Positions 55,931 to 63,831 of a stretch of 64,000 bases of DNA are shown one piece after another. Under the pieces are notes generated by a model, which worked only from the letters and a program-made list of their open reading frames with translations, was not told the DNA's origin and searched no databases. Position numbers and translations under genes: made by a program. Source of the stretch: Ramlibacter sp. (GTDB taxonomy: Bacteria > Pseudomonadota > Gammaproteobacteria > Burkholderiales > Burkholderiaceae_C); assembly GCA_016713005.1 (NCBI GenBank), contig JADJPY010000011.1, positions 558,001 to 622,000 on the forward strand. The letters run 5' to 3'. Every line of letters starts with the position of its first letter. The first letter of the stretch is position 1.

Positions 55931-57244
55931 ATGAAAGCGCAAGACAGCACCGACCTGACGCGGGTGGGTCCCGGAACCGTCATGGGAGAGTTCATGCGGC
56001 AGTACTGGATACCCGCGGCGCTCTCCTCCGAGTTGCAGGCGGACGGCGATCCCATGCGGCTGATGCTGCTGGGCGAGAAGCTCGTCGCCTTTCGCGACTC
56101 GCAGGGATGCGTCGGCATCTTCGACCACCGCTGCCCGCATCGCTGCGCCTCGCTCTACCTGGGCCGCAACGAGGAAAGCGGCATCCGCTGCGTCTACCAC
56201 GGCTGGAAGTTCGACGTGCGAGGGAACTGCGTGGACATGCCCAACGTGCCGGCGCGCCAGGAATTCAAGGACAAGGTGCATGCCAAGGCCTATCGCACGA
56301 CCGAACGCAACGGCCTGGTGTGGGTGTACATGGGCCGGCAGCAGGAATCGCCCCCGCCCTTGCCCAACATCGAGGCCAACCTGATCCCCGGCAACGAGAT
56401 CTGGTGCCTGCAGCGGGAGTGCAACTGGCTGCAGGCGCTGGAGGGCGACATCGACACCTCTCACGTGGGTTTCCTGCACGTGGGGATGCTCAAGCCCGAG
56501 GACCTCGACGACGACCATCCGATGCGCCCCACCGTCATCAACCGCGCTCCCGAGTATGAGGTGCGCAACACCGACTGGGGCACGATGTACGGGGGATTCC
56601 GCACGAACGACGACGGCCAGATGTCCTGGCGCGTCGCCCACTTCATGTTCCCGTTCTGGACGCAGACGCCCAACGCACGCTTCTCCAGCCGCGCCATCGC
56701 GCGCGCCTGGGTGCCGATGGACGACCACCACAGCATGCTGTTCGACATCTCGGGCGGGGTCGACGAAGGTAACCCTGCCTACGTGTCCAAGCGCAGGAAC
56801 GGGCAGCCGCTGTACGAGAAGTTCGAGTACGAGCCGAACACCAACGACTGGCATGGCCGCTGGCGCTGCCGTGACCGGGCGCACAACGACTGGGGCCTGG
56901 ATCGCCAGTCGCAGCGCGACGGGACGCAATACACCGGCATCGGCAACATCACCATCCAGGACCAGGCGGTGACCGAGAGCATGGGGCCCATCACGGACCA
57001 TGACTGGGAACATCTCGCGCCGACCGACCAGATGATCGCCCGCACCCGCCGTCGCCTGCTGCTCGCGGCCCGTGCTTATCGCGACAGCGGCGAACTGCCG
57101 CCGGGCGCCAGCGACCCGGACACCTTCATGGGCGCACGCGCCGGCTCCTTCCTGTTCGCCCCCGACGCGCCGCTGGAACAGGCTTACCAGGCGCAACTGG
57201 AAAAGGCGGTGCGCTGGACGGCGCAGCCCGAGGAGCGGGCATGA
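55931..57244 (+). CDS. Phthalate-type Rieske aromatic oxygenase, oxygenase component
   Basis: The 437-residue protein has a Rieske [2Fe-2S] site formed by Cys68, His70, Cys87 and His90 (RCPHRCAS and CVYHGWKFD). The mononuclear iron site has bridging Asp175 and ligands His178 and His183 (EGDIDTSHVGFLH). This belongs to the phthalate 4,5-dioxygenase-like class that works as alpha oligomers with a one-component reductase. The ATG at 55931 follows AAGGG. The stop overlaps the reductase start (ATGA). With the SDR gene it forms a ring-dihydroxylation set. An arylsulfonate or aromatic acid substrate is suggested by context only. Confidence 0.87.
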   Translation: MKAQDSTDLTRVGPGTVMGEFMRQYWIPAALSSELQADGDPMRLMLLGEKLVAFRDSQGCVGIFDHRCPHRCASLYLGRNEESGIRCVYHGWKFDVRGNCVDMPNVPARQEFKDKVHAKAYRTTERNGLVWVYMGRQQESPPPLPNIEANLIPGNEIWCLQRECNWLQALEGDIDTSHVGFLHVGMLKPEDLDDDHPMRPTVINRAPEYEVRNTDWGTMYGGFRTNDDGQMSWRVAHFMFPFWTQTPNARFSSRAIARAWVPMDDHHSMLFDISGGVDEGNPAYVSKRRNGQPLYEKFEYEPNTNDWHGRWRCRDRAHNDWGLDRQSQRDGTQYTGIGNITIQDQAVTESMGPITDHDWEHLAPTDQMIARTRRRLLLAARAYRDSGELPPGASDPDTFMGARAGSFLFAPDAPLEQAYQAQLEKAVRWTAQPEERA

Positions 57245-58170
57245 AGGCGAGGGTTCGATCGGTCCGCTGGGAGGCACAGGACATCCTGGGCTTCCGGCTG
57301 GAGCCACTGCCCGGGGCGCACCTGGCACCCTTCACCGCCGGTGCCCACGTCGACGTGGCGCTGCGTCCTGGCCTCACCCGCAGCTATTCCCTGCTGAACG
57401 ACCCCAGGGAGCACGGCGCCTACGAGATCGCCGTGCAACTGGACCCCGCCACCCGCGGCGGCTCGCGCCACATCCACGAGGAATGGCGTGCCGGGCAGCT
57501 GGTGGAAGTCTCGGAACCGCGCAACAACTTTCCGCTGGAGGAGAACTCAGCTCACACTGTGCTGGTCGCCGGCGGCATCGGCATCACGCCCATGCTGTCG
57601 ATGATCGCGAGACTGCAACGCCTGGGATCTTCCTGGGAGCTGCATTACGCCGTGCGCACGCGGGCCCGTGCAGCTTTCCTCGACCAGCTGGCGGCATTCG
57701 CGCAGGTACATGTGACCATCGACGATGAGCCGAGCACGCCGCGGCTCGACCTGCAGCGCCTGCTCGGCTCGCTGGCGCCGCAGGCGCATGCCTACTGTTG
57801 CGGGCCCGCCGGCATGCTGGCCGCGTACCGCGAGCATGGCGCCCACCTGGGCAAGCGCCTGCACTTCGAGTATTTCTCGGCGGACACGCAGCCTGCATGC
57901 CAGGGCGGCTACCGGCTGGAACTCCAGCGCAGCGGCAAGACCCTCGAGGTCAAGGCCGGCGAGACCATGCTGGACGCGTTGCTCAACGCCGGTGTCGACG
58001 TGGGCTTCGCCTGCACCGAAGGCGTCTGCGGCAGCTGCCGCGTGCCTGTGCTCCATGGCGTGCCGGACCACCGCGACGTCTTCCTCACCCAGGACGAACG
58101 CGATGCGAACGACGCCGTGATGGTGTGCTGTTCCGGGGCACGCACCCCGTCCCTTACCCTGGACCTCTAG
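57241..58170 (+). CDS. Phthalate dioxygenase reductase-type oxidoreductase
   Basis: The 309-residue protein is a class IA reductase. It has an FMN-binding barrel (TRSYSLLNDPREHGAYEIAV), an NAD-binding domain (VLVAGGIGITPMLSMI and AYCCGPAGMLAA) and a C-terminal plant-type [2Fe-2S] ferredoxin domain with Cys258, 263, 266 and 297 (CTEGVCGSC and VMVCC). It transfers electrons from NAD(P)H to the Rieske oxygenase upstream, to which it is coupled by an ATGA overlap. It is the only such reductase in the window, so the Rieske protein at 34.5 kb may also depend on it. Confidence 0.9.
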   Translation: MKARVRSVRWEAQDILGFRLEPLPGAHLAPFTAGAHVDVALRPGLTRSYSLLNDPREHGAYEIAVQLDPATRGGSRHIHEEWRAGQLVEVSEPRNNFPLEENSAHTVLVAGGIGITPMLSMIARLQRLGSSWELHYAVRTRARAAFLDQLAAFAQVHVTIDDEPSTPRLDLQRLLGSLAPQAHAYCCGPAGMLAAYREHGAHLGKRLHFEYFSADTQPACQGGYRLELQRSGKTLEVKAGETMLDALLNAGVDVGFACTEGVCGSCRVPVLHGVPDHRDVFLTQDERDANDAVMVCCSGARTPSLTLDL

Positions 58171-58950
58171 ATGGACATGCCGACCGGCAACAAGAGCACC
58201 GTGAATTTCGACTTCCACGGCCGCACGGCACTGGTCACCGGCGCCGGCCGCGGCGTGGGCGAGGAGATCGCCCGCCTGTTCCACGCCTCCGGCGCGCGCG
58301 TCGCGGTGAGCGACATCGACGGGCAAGCCGCGCGGCAGCTGGCGGATCGCCTGGACGATTCCGGCGTCTCTGCGATGGCCCTGACACTCGACGTGCGCAG
58401 CAAACGGGCGTTCGAGGATGCGCGGGACCGCATCGCCAGCGCCTGGGGCCGTACCGACATCGTGGTCAACAATGCCGGTTACGCCAAGCGCACGCCGGTG
58501 CAGGACATCACGACCGAGGAGTTCGACGACATCGTGGCAATCAACATGCGCAGCGTCTTCCTCAGCTGCCAGGTCTTTGCCGATCACATGCGCTCCAACG
58601 GCTGGGGCCGCATCGTCAACATCACTTCGCTGGCCGGGCAGAACGGCGGCACGGTCGCGTCGGCGCACTACGCGGCAGCCAAGGCGGGGGCGACCATGCT
58701 GTCGAAGTACTTCGCACAGCAGCTCGCGGGCACCGGCGTCACCGTCAACGCCATCGCGCCGGGCCCGATCTCCACGGCCAAGGGGCGGCTGTCGCAGGAA
58801 CAGATCGAGCGCATCGAGAAGCTGGTGCCGATCGGCCGATTCGGAGAAGCCTCCGAGTTCGCCGCCGCGGTGGCGCTACTGGCGTCCGACCAGGGCGGGT
58901 TCTTCGTCGGGGCGACTCTGGACATGAACGGCGGGCTCTTCATGCGCTGA
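58171..58950 (+). CDS. Short-chain dehydrogenase/reductase
   Basis: The 259-residue protein has the classic SDR motifs: TGAGRGVG at 23-30 for the cofactor, NNAG at 100-103, and the catalytic Ser153, Tyr167 and Lys171 (HYAAAKAG). Start follows the reductase stop directly with no gap, so the three genes form one operon. A likely job is rearomatising a cis-dihydrodiol to a catechol, as SDRs do in sulfobenzoate and phthalate-type pathways. A general alcohol dehydrogenase role cannot be excluded. Confidence 0.87.
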   Translation: MDMPTGNKSTVNFDFHGRTALVTGAGRGVGEEIARLFHASGARVAVSDIDGQAARQLADRLDDSGVSAMALTLDVRSKRAFEDARDRIASAWGRTDIVVNNAGYAKRTPVQDITTEEFDDIVAINMRSVFLSCQVFADHMRSNGWGRIVNITSLAGQNGGTVASAHYAAAKAGATMLSKYFAQQLAGTGVTVNAIAPGPISTAKGRLSQEQIERIEKLVPIGRFGEASEFAAAVALLASDQGGFFVGATLDMNGGLFMR

Positions 58951-59015
58951 GAAAAGCCGGCTATCGTTCCCGCCTTACTCCCGATTCCTGAATTGCAGCT
59001 CGACGCCGCCCAGCC

Positions 59016-59450
59016 ATGACAGAAGCACCCGCTCTCGGAGATCCCACACTCGATGCTGACCACGCGAAGCTGGCCGACCTCGTCGACCGCCTCGCCGCTG
59101 CCAAAGGCGCAGACGTGCTCGCCAGCCTCGACGCGCTTCAGGCGCACGCCAGCGAACACTTCGCGCTGGAGGACCAGGAATTGCGGCAGATGCGTGACGG
59201 CAACGCCAGCTGCCACCTGGACGAGCACGCGGCCGTGCTCAAGTCGATGGACGAGGTGCGCGGCATCGTCGCGGCCGGTCCGGACTCGACCGAGTCCGCC
59301 CATCTGGTGGCGCGGCTGACGGCCGAGCTGCGCCGCTGGCTGCCCGAGCACGTGACGGCCATGGATGCAGGCGTCGCGCATACCCGCACCCGCAGTCGCC
59401 TGGGTGGGGCGCCGGTGGTGCTCACTCGCCGGTCTTCGCCTCCGGGCTGA
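59016..59450 (+). CDS. Hemerythrin-domain protein (second copy)
   Basis: The 144-residue protein has di-iron hemerythrin ligands in LDADHAKL (His16), HASEHFALEDQEL, CHLDEHAAVL (His67, His71) and WLPEHVTAMD. It shares the same layout and C-terminal GGAPV tail with the protein at 36943. It follows the Rieske operon by 65 bases in the same direction and could be co-expressed. A role as oxygen store, sensor or iron donor for the oxygenase is a guess. Confidence 0.85.
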   Translation: MTEAPALGDPTLDADHAKLADLVDRLAAAKGADVLASLDALQAHASEHFALEDQELRQMRDGNASCHLDEHAAVLKSMDEVRGIVAAGPDSTESAHLVARLTAELRRWLPEHVTAMDAGVAHTRTRSRLGGAPVVLTRRSSPPG

Positions 59451-59524
59451 TCGGCGCCACCTCACCACGCATACCTAGGACCGCAGGGAAAACTCTCTCC
59501 GGTCGCCGCCCGGCCCGGATCACA

Positions 59525-59542
59525 GTGTGGACGTGTCCACAC
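59525..59542. promoter_or_regulatory. Inverted repeat GTGTGGAC-GT-GTCCACAC at the MarR start
   Basis: An 8-2-8 perfect inverted repeat overlaps the proposed GTG start of the MarR gene. MarR proteins often bind such sites to repress themselves. Confidence 0.5.
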
Positions 59543-60060
59543 CGTCCCGCCGGCCCCGCTCCGCCGAGTCCTGCCCCTGGCAGGCCGACGGTCGCTTCGC
59601 TGCCGACCTGCCGCTGGAGGACTATCCCAGCACCATGCTGCTGCGGCTCGCCCAGGCGATCCAGCAGCAGGTCAGCGCCACCTACGCACGTGCGCACGGC
59701 CTGTCGGTGGCCGAGTGGCGCATGCTGGCACGGCTGAATTCGGAAGGCTCCGTGCAACTGGCCACGCTGTGCCGCGCGCTGGCGATGGACAAGGCGTACG
59801 CGGGGCGGCTGCTGCGCTCCCTCGGCGCACAGTCGCTGGTCACGGTCGAAGCCGATCCGGCCCACGGCCGCCGGCTGATCGTGGCGATCACCCCCGCCGG
59901 CCGCGCGCTGGCGCGCCGCATCCTGCCGCAGGCGCGCGCAAGCCAGGAGCAGTTGCTGCAGGTGCTGGATCCGCAGGAGCGCGCCGCGCTGTACGCATCG
60001 CTGAAGAAGCTGCAGGCCGCGCTGGACGATACCGCGCCCCAGCCCGCCAGCCACGCGACC
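59527..60060 (+). CDS. MarR family regulator, native 3' end lost
   Basis: The protein has a MarR winged helix (AHGLSVAEWRMLARLNSEGS, then TLCRALAMDKAYAGRLLRSL and EADPAHGRRLIVAITPAGRA) and dimerisation helices up to about residue 175. After 60060 the frame stays open to 60810, but only because it reads the opposite strand of the TerB-like gene; those residues are not a real domain. A GTG start at 59527 is tentative because the palindrome lies over it. It may regulate the upstream Rieske operon. Confidence 0.7.
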
Positions 60061-60789
60061 GAGCAGCCCGCCCAGCAGCTTGCGGCCCGCCTGTTCGAGG
60101 TACTGCGAGGTCAACCCCACGCCCACGGTGGCGAGGAAATCCTTGACGTGCCCGGAGTCGAGTTCGTAGCCGTAGGCCTGGCCGATGCGGTAGACCAGCC
60201 GCATCTGCAGCGGGATGATCGCCATGGTCGACAGCGTCTCCGGCAGCAGTTCCAGCGCGCCGTTGGTGATGGCGGCGTTGAGGATGGTCTGGTCGAGCTC
60301 CTGCTCGCTGACGTTGGGCGTGCGCACGCCCACGCCCACGCCAGCCACGCCCGCCGTGGGCACGGGCGGAGGCTCGACACTGCCGCCCGGCGCCGGCACC
60401 GGGCCGGCCATGGGCGCGGCGGCGACGGATTCGGCGTCTTCGGTGAACTGCCGCGCCCGGCCCGCATCCAGGCCCAGGGTGCTGCGCAGTTGCTCCAGGA
60501 ACTTCTGCTCCGGCAGCGACTGCACACCGTCGGCATCGCACACGCAGACCGCCATCTCGTAGGCCAGCTGGCGCGTGTCGGCCGAGCGCAGGGCCGCGGC
60601 GGTACCGGCCAGGTCCACCCGTTTCATCAGCACGTCCTGCACCAGCGTGGGCAGGTGCACCGCGTCGGACTGCGCCAGCCCCTCGGCGATGCGCCTGACC
60701 TCCGCGCGCTCGCGGTCATGCTTGTCGCCGTCGACGAAGGCGGCCATGAGGCTGAGGGTGACGATCGCTTGTGTTTCGGTCTGGGTCAT
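60060..60789 (-). CDS. TerB-like protein, native 3' end lost
   Basis: From the ATG at 60789 the protein starts with a TerB-type helical domain (VTLSLMAAFVDGDKHDRERA and YEMAVCVCDADGVQSLPEQK). A Pro/Val-rich linker follows, then a DUF697/YcjF-like part (LDQTILNAAITNGALELLPE and MRLVYRIGQAYGYELDSGHV). Family similarity stops near GGLLGRVAGGLG at about 60060, where the frame enters the antisense of the MarR gene. The usual last 60-80 residues are missing. The two convergent genes therefore share a deletion junction. Confidence 0.7.
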
Positions 60790-60881
60790 GGGGACTCCGG
60801 CTCGGGATGAGCCAGGTAGAGTCGGGACGATGCGACGGGTTCCCGCCGCGGTCCGCCGATGGTCCAGACCCACGCCGCCGC

Positions 60882-62072
60882 TCAAGCGCCGACTTTCGCT
60901 TCCCGCTGTTCGGAGAAGGCAATCCGGCTGGCCATGGCCAGCGCGGCGCGCGACATGGCGCGGGCCGTGGCCACCGCGCTGGCCGCGCCATCGGGGTCCT
61001 TGCGCAGCGACATGCCGATGCCGATGTCGGCCACCCAGTCGGCCGGCAACGCGCCGGCCGTGTGCTGCTCGATGTCCTCGCCCACGTGGATCGGCTGCGT
61101 GAGGGCGCGCCGCACCTTGGCCGCCATGTGCTTCAGGAGTTCGGGGTCTTCCGTGCGCACCAGCACCAGGAAGCCGTCATCGCCCAGCCGGCCGAGCTGG
61201 GCGCCCAGGGGCGTGCAGCGCCGCAGCCGGCCCGCCGAGACGTAGAGCGCATGGTTGTAGGCGGCGCGCCCGTACAGTGCCTCCAGCGTGGCCAGGTTGG
61301 CCAGCGTCACCGCCACCACGCCCAGCGACTGCGCCGACCCGCTGCGCAGGAAGGAGCCCACCAGCCGCCCGGCATGGGCGTGCGAGGGCAGCCGGGTGAC
61401 CGGGTCGAAGCTGGGGCCCTGGGCCAGCACCTGCTTGAGCTCCAGCGCATAGGCGTAGCGCATCCACATGGCCCAGCCCATGATCCCGATGTAGGCCATG
61501 GAAGACAGCGCGCCCAGCGCGTGCACGGCCAATGGCGTCGTGTCGCCGTGCACCCAGATCCAGTCGAGCGTGACCAGGCTGATGATGGCCAGCGAAACGC
61601 CCGCCGCCGAGATCCAGGCCACGCGGGTGCCGCGCACGGCCTTGCGCAGCGCCAGCACGATGAGGCCGAAGCCCAGCGCCAGGCCGTAGCCGTTGGCCAG
61701 CCACATCCCCCAGCGCGGCGGCACCAGCCAGCACAGGACTAGCATCGCGACGGCCGACACCAGCAGGGCCAGCTGCAGTGGCTGGTTCGACAGCGGCTTG
61801 CGGTAGCCGCGCAGCACCAGCAGCAGTTGCGAGGTGAGGCCCATCGAGCCCAGCACGGTGAGGTGCGTCAGGAAGCGCGACTGCGCGTCCGGCTCGTCGA
61901 TGGGCAGGAGCTTGAGGAAGGCGCAGACGAACAGCACCGGCACCACCGAATAGGTGGCGCCGGCGGCGGCCACCCGGCTGAAGCCCCTGGCTGCGGCGAC
62001 CATGGCTGCAGCGAGCATGACGGCGGCCACTGTGAAAAAGCCGCCCCAGAAGGCGGCCGCTACGGGATGCAT
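60882..62072 (-). CDS. Membrane protein with degenerate GGDEF domain
   Basis: The 396-residue protein has seven or so N-terminal membrane helices (residues ~1-225) and a C-terminal domain with the diguanylate cyclase fold (DPVTRLPSHAHAGRL, then LGRLGDDGFLVLVR). The active-site GGDEF is replaced by RLGDDG, so catalysis is doubtful and a sensing or binding role is more likely. The start ATG at 62072 fits the first helix. It is divergent from the PepSY gene and upstream of the TerB-like gene in the same direction. Confidence 0.75.
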   Translation of the reverse strand: MHPVAAAFWGGFFTVAAVMLAAAMVAAARGFSRVAAAGATYSVVPVLFVCAFLKLLPIDEPDAQSRFLTHLTVLGSMGLTSQLLLVLRGYRKPLSNQPLQLALLVSAVAMLVLCWLVPPRWGMWLANGYGLALGFGLIVLALRKAVRGTRVAWISAAGVSLAIISLVTLDWIWVHGDTTPLAVHALGALSSMAYIGIMGWAMWMRYAYALELKQVLAQGPSFDPVTRLPSHAHAGRLVGSFLRSGSAQSLGVVAVTLANLATLEALYGRAAYNHALYVSAGRLRRCTPLGAQLGRLGDDGFLVLVRTEDPELLKHMAAKVRRALTQPIHVGEDIEQHTAGALPADWVADIGIGMSLRKDPDGAASAVATARAMSRAALAMASRIAFSEQREAKVGA

Positions 62073-62243
62073 GGGGCGCAGGTATAGCAGAGCCGGTATC
62101 CGCGATTAAGGGAAGGAACCCTCGCGGCGGCCCATCCTCGGCACAAATTGGCACCGGCGGGCACCCGGCCGTCCCGATTTCGTTCCTGATTCGTTCAGGT
62201 TGGGCCGCTATCCTGACTCCAACGCTTCAGAAAAAGGACTCCA

Positions 62244-62492
62244 ATGCTGCGCCTCGCCCTCACCACCATCGCCCTCGTCCTCGGCCTCACCGTCCTGCTG
62301 CCAACTGCCTCGGCCGCGGTCAGCCGCGAGCAAGCGGCTGAACTGGCGCAGCGCAAGGCTCCCGGCCGCGTGCTGAAGGTGGAGCGTGGCCTGCACGTGG
62401 ACAACAGCGTGATCTGGCGCATCCAGGTGCTCACCGCCGCCGGTGAAGTGCGCCTGGTCATCCTCGATGCGGAGACCGGGCGGGTTCGCTAG
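62244..62492 (+). CDS. PepSY domain small secreted protein
   Basis: The 82-residue protein has a signal peptide (MLRLALTTIALVLGLTVLLP) ending near SAAVS and one PepSY repeat (SREQAAELAQRKAPGRVLKV, then IWRIQVLTAAGEVRLVILDA and ETGRVR). Such proteins are periplasmic and are thought to inhibit or sense. It ends two bases before the stop of the convergent VOC gene. Confidence 0.85.
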   Translation: MLRLALTTIALVLGLTVLLPTASAAVSREQAAELAQRKAPGRVLKVERGLHVDNSVIWRIQVLTAAGEVRLVILDAETGRVR

Positions 62493-62493
62493 T

Positions 62494-62886
62494 TCAGGCG
62501 GCAGCCGGCTTCGGGAAGCGGTACGACGCGCACAGCTTGTTGCCGTCCGGATCACGCAGGTAGGCCAGGTACAGCTGGCCGGCGGGGCCCTGCCGGATGC
62601 CCGGGGGATCCTCGCAGCTGGCGCCGCCGTTCTCCACGCCCGCGGCATGCCAGGCATCGACCTTCTCCGGGGTATCGCACGCAAAGCCGATCGTGCCGCC
62701 GTTGCCCACCGTCTGCGGCTCGCCGTTGATCGGCAGCGTGGCAGCGAACACCCCGGTCTTGGAGCGCCAGAAGATCCGGTGCCGGTCCAGGTGGCCCGGG
62801 CCGACGCCCAGGGTGCCGAACACGGCGTCGTAGAAGCGGCGGGACCGATCCAGATCCGAGCAACCCACCATCACGTGCGAAAACAT
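62494..62886 (-). CDS. VOC (glyoxalase) family protein
   Basis: The 130-residue protein is a single vicinal-oxygen-chelate unit pair with MFSHVMVGCSDLDRSRRFYD at the start and LAYLRDPDGNKLCASYRFP at the end, typical of small glyoxalase-like proteins. Metal ligands are likely His4 and a later Asp/Glu. The substrate is unknown. The ATG at 62886 is followed at once by family similarity. Confidence 0.87.
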   Translation of the reverse strand: MFSHVMVGCSDLDRSRRFYDAVFGTLGVGPGHLDRHRIFWRSKTGVFAATLPINGEPQTVGNGGTIGFACDTPEKVDAWHAAGVENGGASCEDPPGIRQGPAGQLYLAYLRDPDGNKLCASYRFPKPAAA

Positions 62887-62969
62887 CGAGACTCCTGCGT
62901 TGGTTGAGAAATGCGGAGCGCATGTTAAGCGACCCGGCCGCCTTTCCTTGCGTCACTAGAATCGAGCGG

Positions 62970-63395
62970 GTGCAGGGACCCAAACGCAAGATCGTCTACA
63001 TCGTTTCCTTCGAGCTCATCGCCATCGTGCTGGCCAGCACGCTGTTGCGATGGCTCGCCGACAGCCCGGTGGCGACGGCGGGCATCACCGCCGCCGCATC
63101 GTCGGCCATCGCGATGGGCTGGAACTACTTCTACAACATCCTGTTCGAGTCATGGGAAGCGCGCCAGCCGCGCAAGGGCCGCAGCGTGCTGCGTCGCATC
63201 GTGCACGCCGTCGGCTTCGAAGCCGGCCTGGTCGCGATGCTGGTGCCGCTGTTCGCGTGGGTGCTGGGCGTCGACCTGCTCACGGCGCTGATGCTCAACG
63301 CCGCGATGATCGTGTTCTTCCTGGTCTACGCCTTCCTGTTCAACCTGGCGTTCGACCGAGTGTTCGGGCTGCCGCTGTCGGCGCAAGGGCGGTAG
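62970..63395 (+). CDS. PACE family multidrug efflux transporter
   Basis: The ~141-residue protein has four membrane helices in two bacterial transmembrane-pair domains: KRKIVYIVSFELIAIVLAST with the conserved helix-1 Glu, SSAIAMGWNYFYNILFESWE, VLRRIVHAVGFEAGLVAMLV and MIVFFLVYAFLFNLAFDRVF. This is the AceI/PACE pattern (biocide and polyamine export). The GTG at 62970 puts the family start VQGPKRK at the N-terminus; a longer frame from 62904 is less likely. Confidence 0.85.
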   Translation: MQGPKRKIVYIVSFELIAIVLASTLLRWLADSPVATAGITAAASSAIAMGWNYFYNILFESWEARQPRKGRSVLRRIVHAVGFEAGLVAMLVPLFAWVLGVDLLTALMLNAAMIVFFLVYAFLFNLAFDRVFGLPLSAQGR

Positions 63396-63409
63396 CCTGC
63401 GGATTCTTC

Positions 63410-63444
63410 TCCCTCTCCCTCTGGGAGAGGGCTGGGGTGAGGGC
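63410..63444 (+). repeat. REP-like repeat, copy A
   Basis: The unit contains CCCTCTCCCTCTGGGAGAGG and ends GGGGTGAGGGC. It is itself a hairpin. It occurs again in inverse orientation at 63530-63564, flanking a (GCCGGC) run at about 63485-63504. Confidence 0.6.
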
Positions 63445-63529
63445 AAGCGGCGCTGGCAAGACAGCGGTACTGGCAAGGAGCACGGCGCCGGCGCCGGCGC
63501 CGGCAGAGCGTGCATCATTGAGCGCCGCT

Positions 63530-63564
63530 GCCCTCACACCCACCCTCTCCCAGAGGGAGAGGGA
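63530..63564 (-). repeat. REP-like repeat, copy B (inverted)
   Basis: The inverse complement of copy A with a few changes (GCCCTCACACCCACCCTCTC onward). The A-B pair could form a larger stem-loop between the PACE and DUF6494 genes and may act as a bidirectional terminator. Confidence 0.6.
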
Positions 63565-63594
63565 GCAAGAGAGAGAGCGCCGCCGTGCAGGCTC

Positions 63595-63819
63595 TTACGG
63601 TGCGTCGGGCGCCGGCTCCAGCCGGATCTCGCCGTCGAACCGCGCCTGCAGGCGCAGCCCCGCGATCTCCAGCGTCATGCGCGCGGGAAAAGTCTCGGTT
63701 CCTGCGATCGCACCTTCCTGCATCGCCCGCGCCACCGCCTGCTCGATCTCGCGCTGCGAGCTGACGCCCACCATCTTCAGGAACTTGCGGATGCTGATGT
63801 TCAGCTCGTCATCGTTCAT
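63595..63819 (-). CDS. DUF6494 family protein
   Basis: The 74-residue protein starts MNDDELNISIRKFLKMVGVS and continues SQREIEQAVARAMQEG, which fits the small DUF6494 family. It has no signal peptide and is probably cytoplasmic. The ATG at 63819 is preceded by GGAGGCAC. It lies 12 bases downstream of the partial gene at the window edge and is probably in its operon. Function is unknown. Confidence 0.8.
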   Translation of the reverse strand: MNDDELNISIRKFLKMVGVSSQREIEQAVARAMQEGAIAGTETFPARMTLEIAGLRLQARFDGEIRLEPAPDAP

Positions 63820-63831
63820 GCCCGTGCCTCC

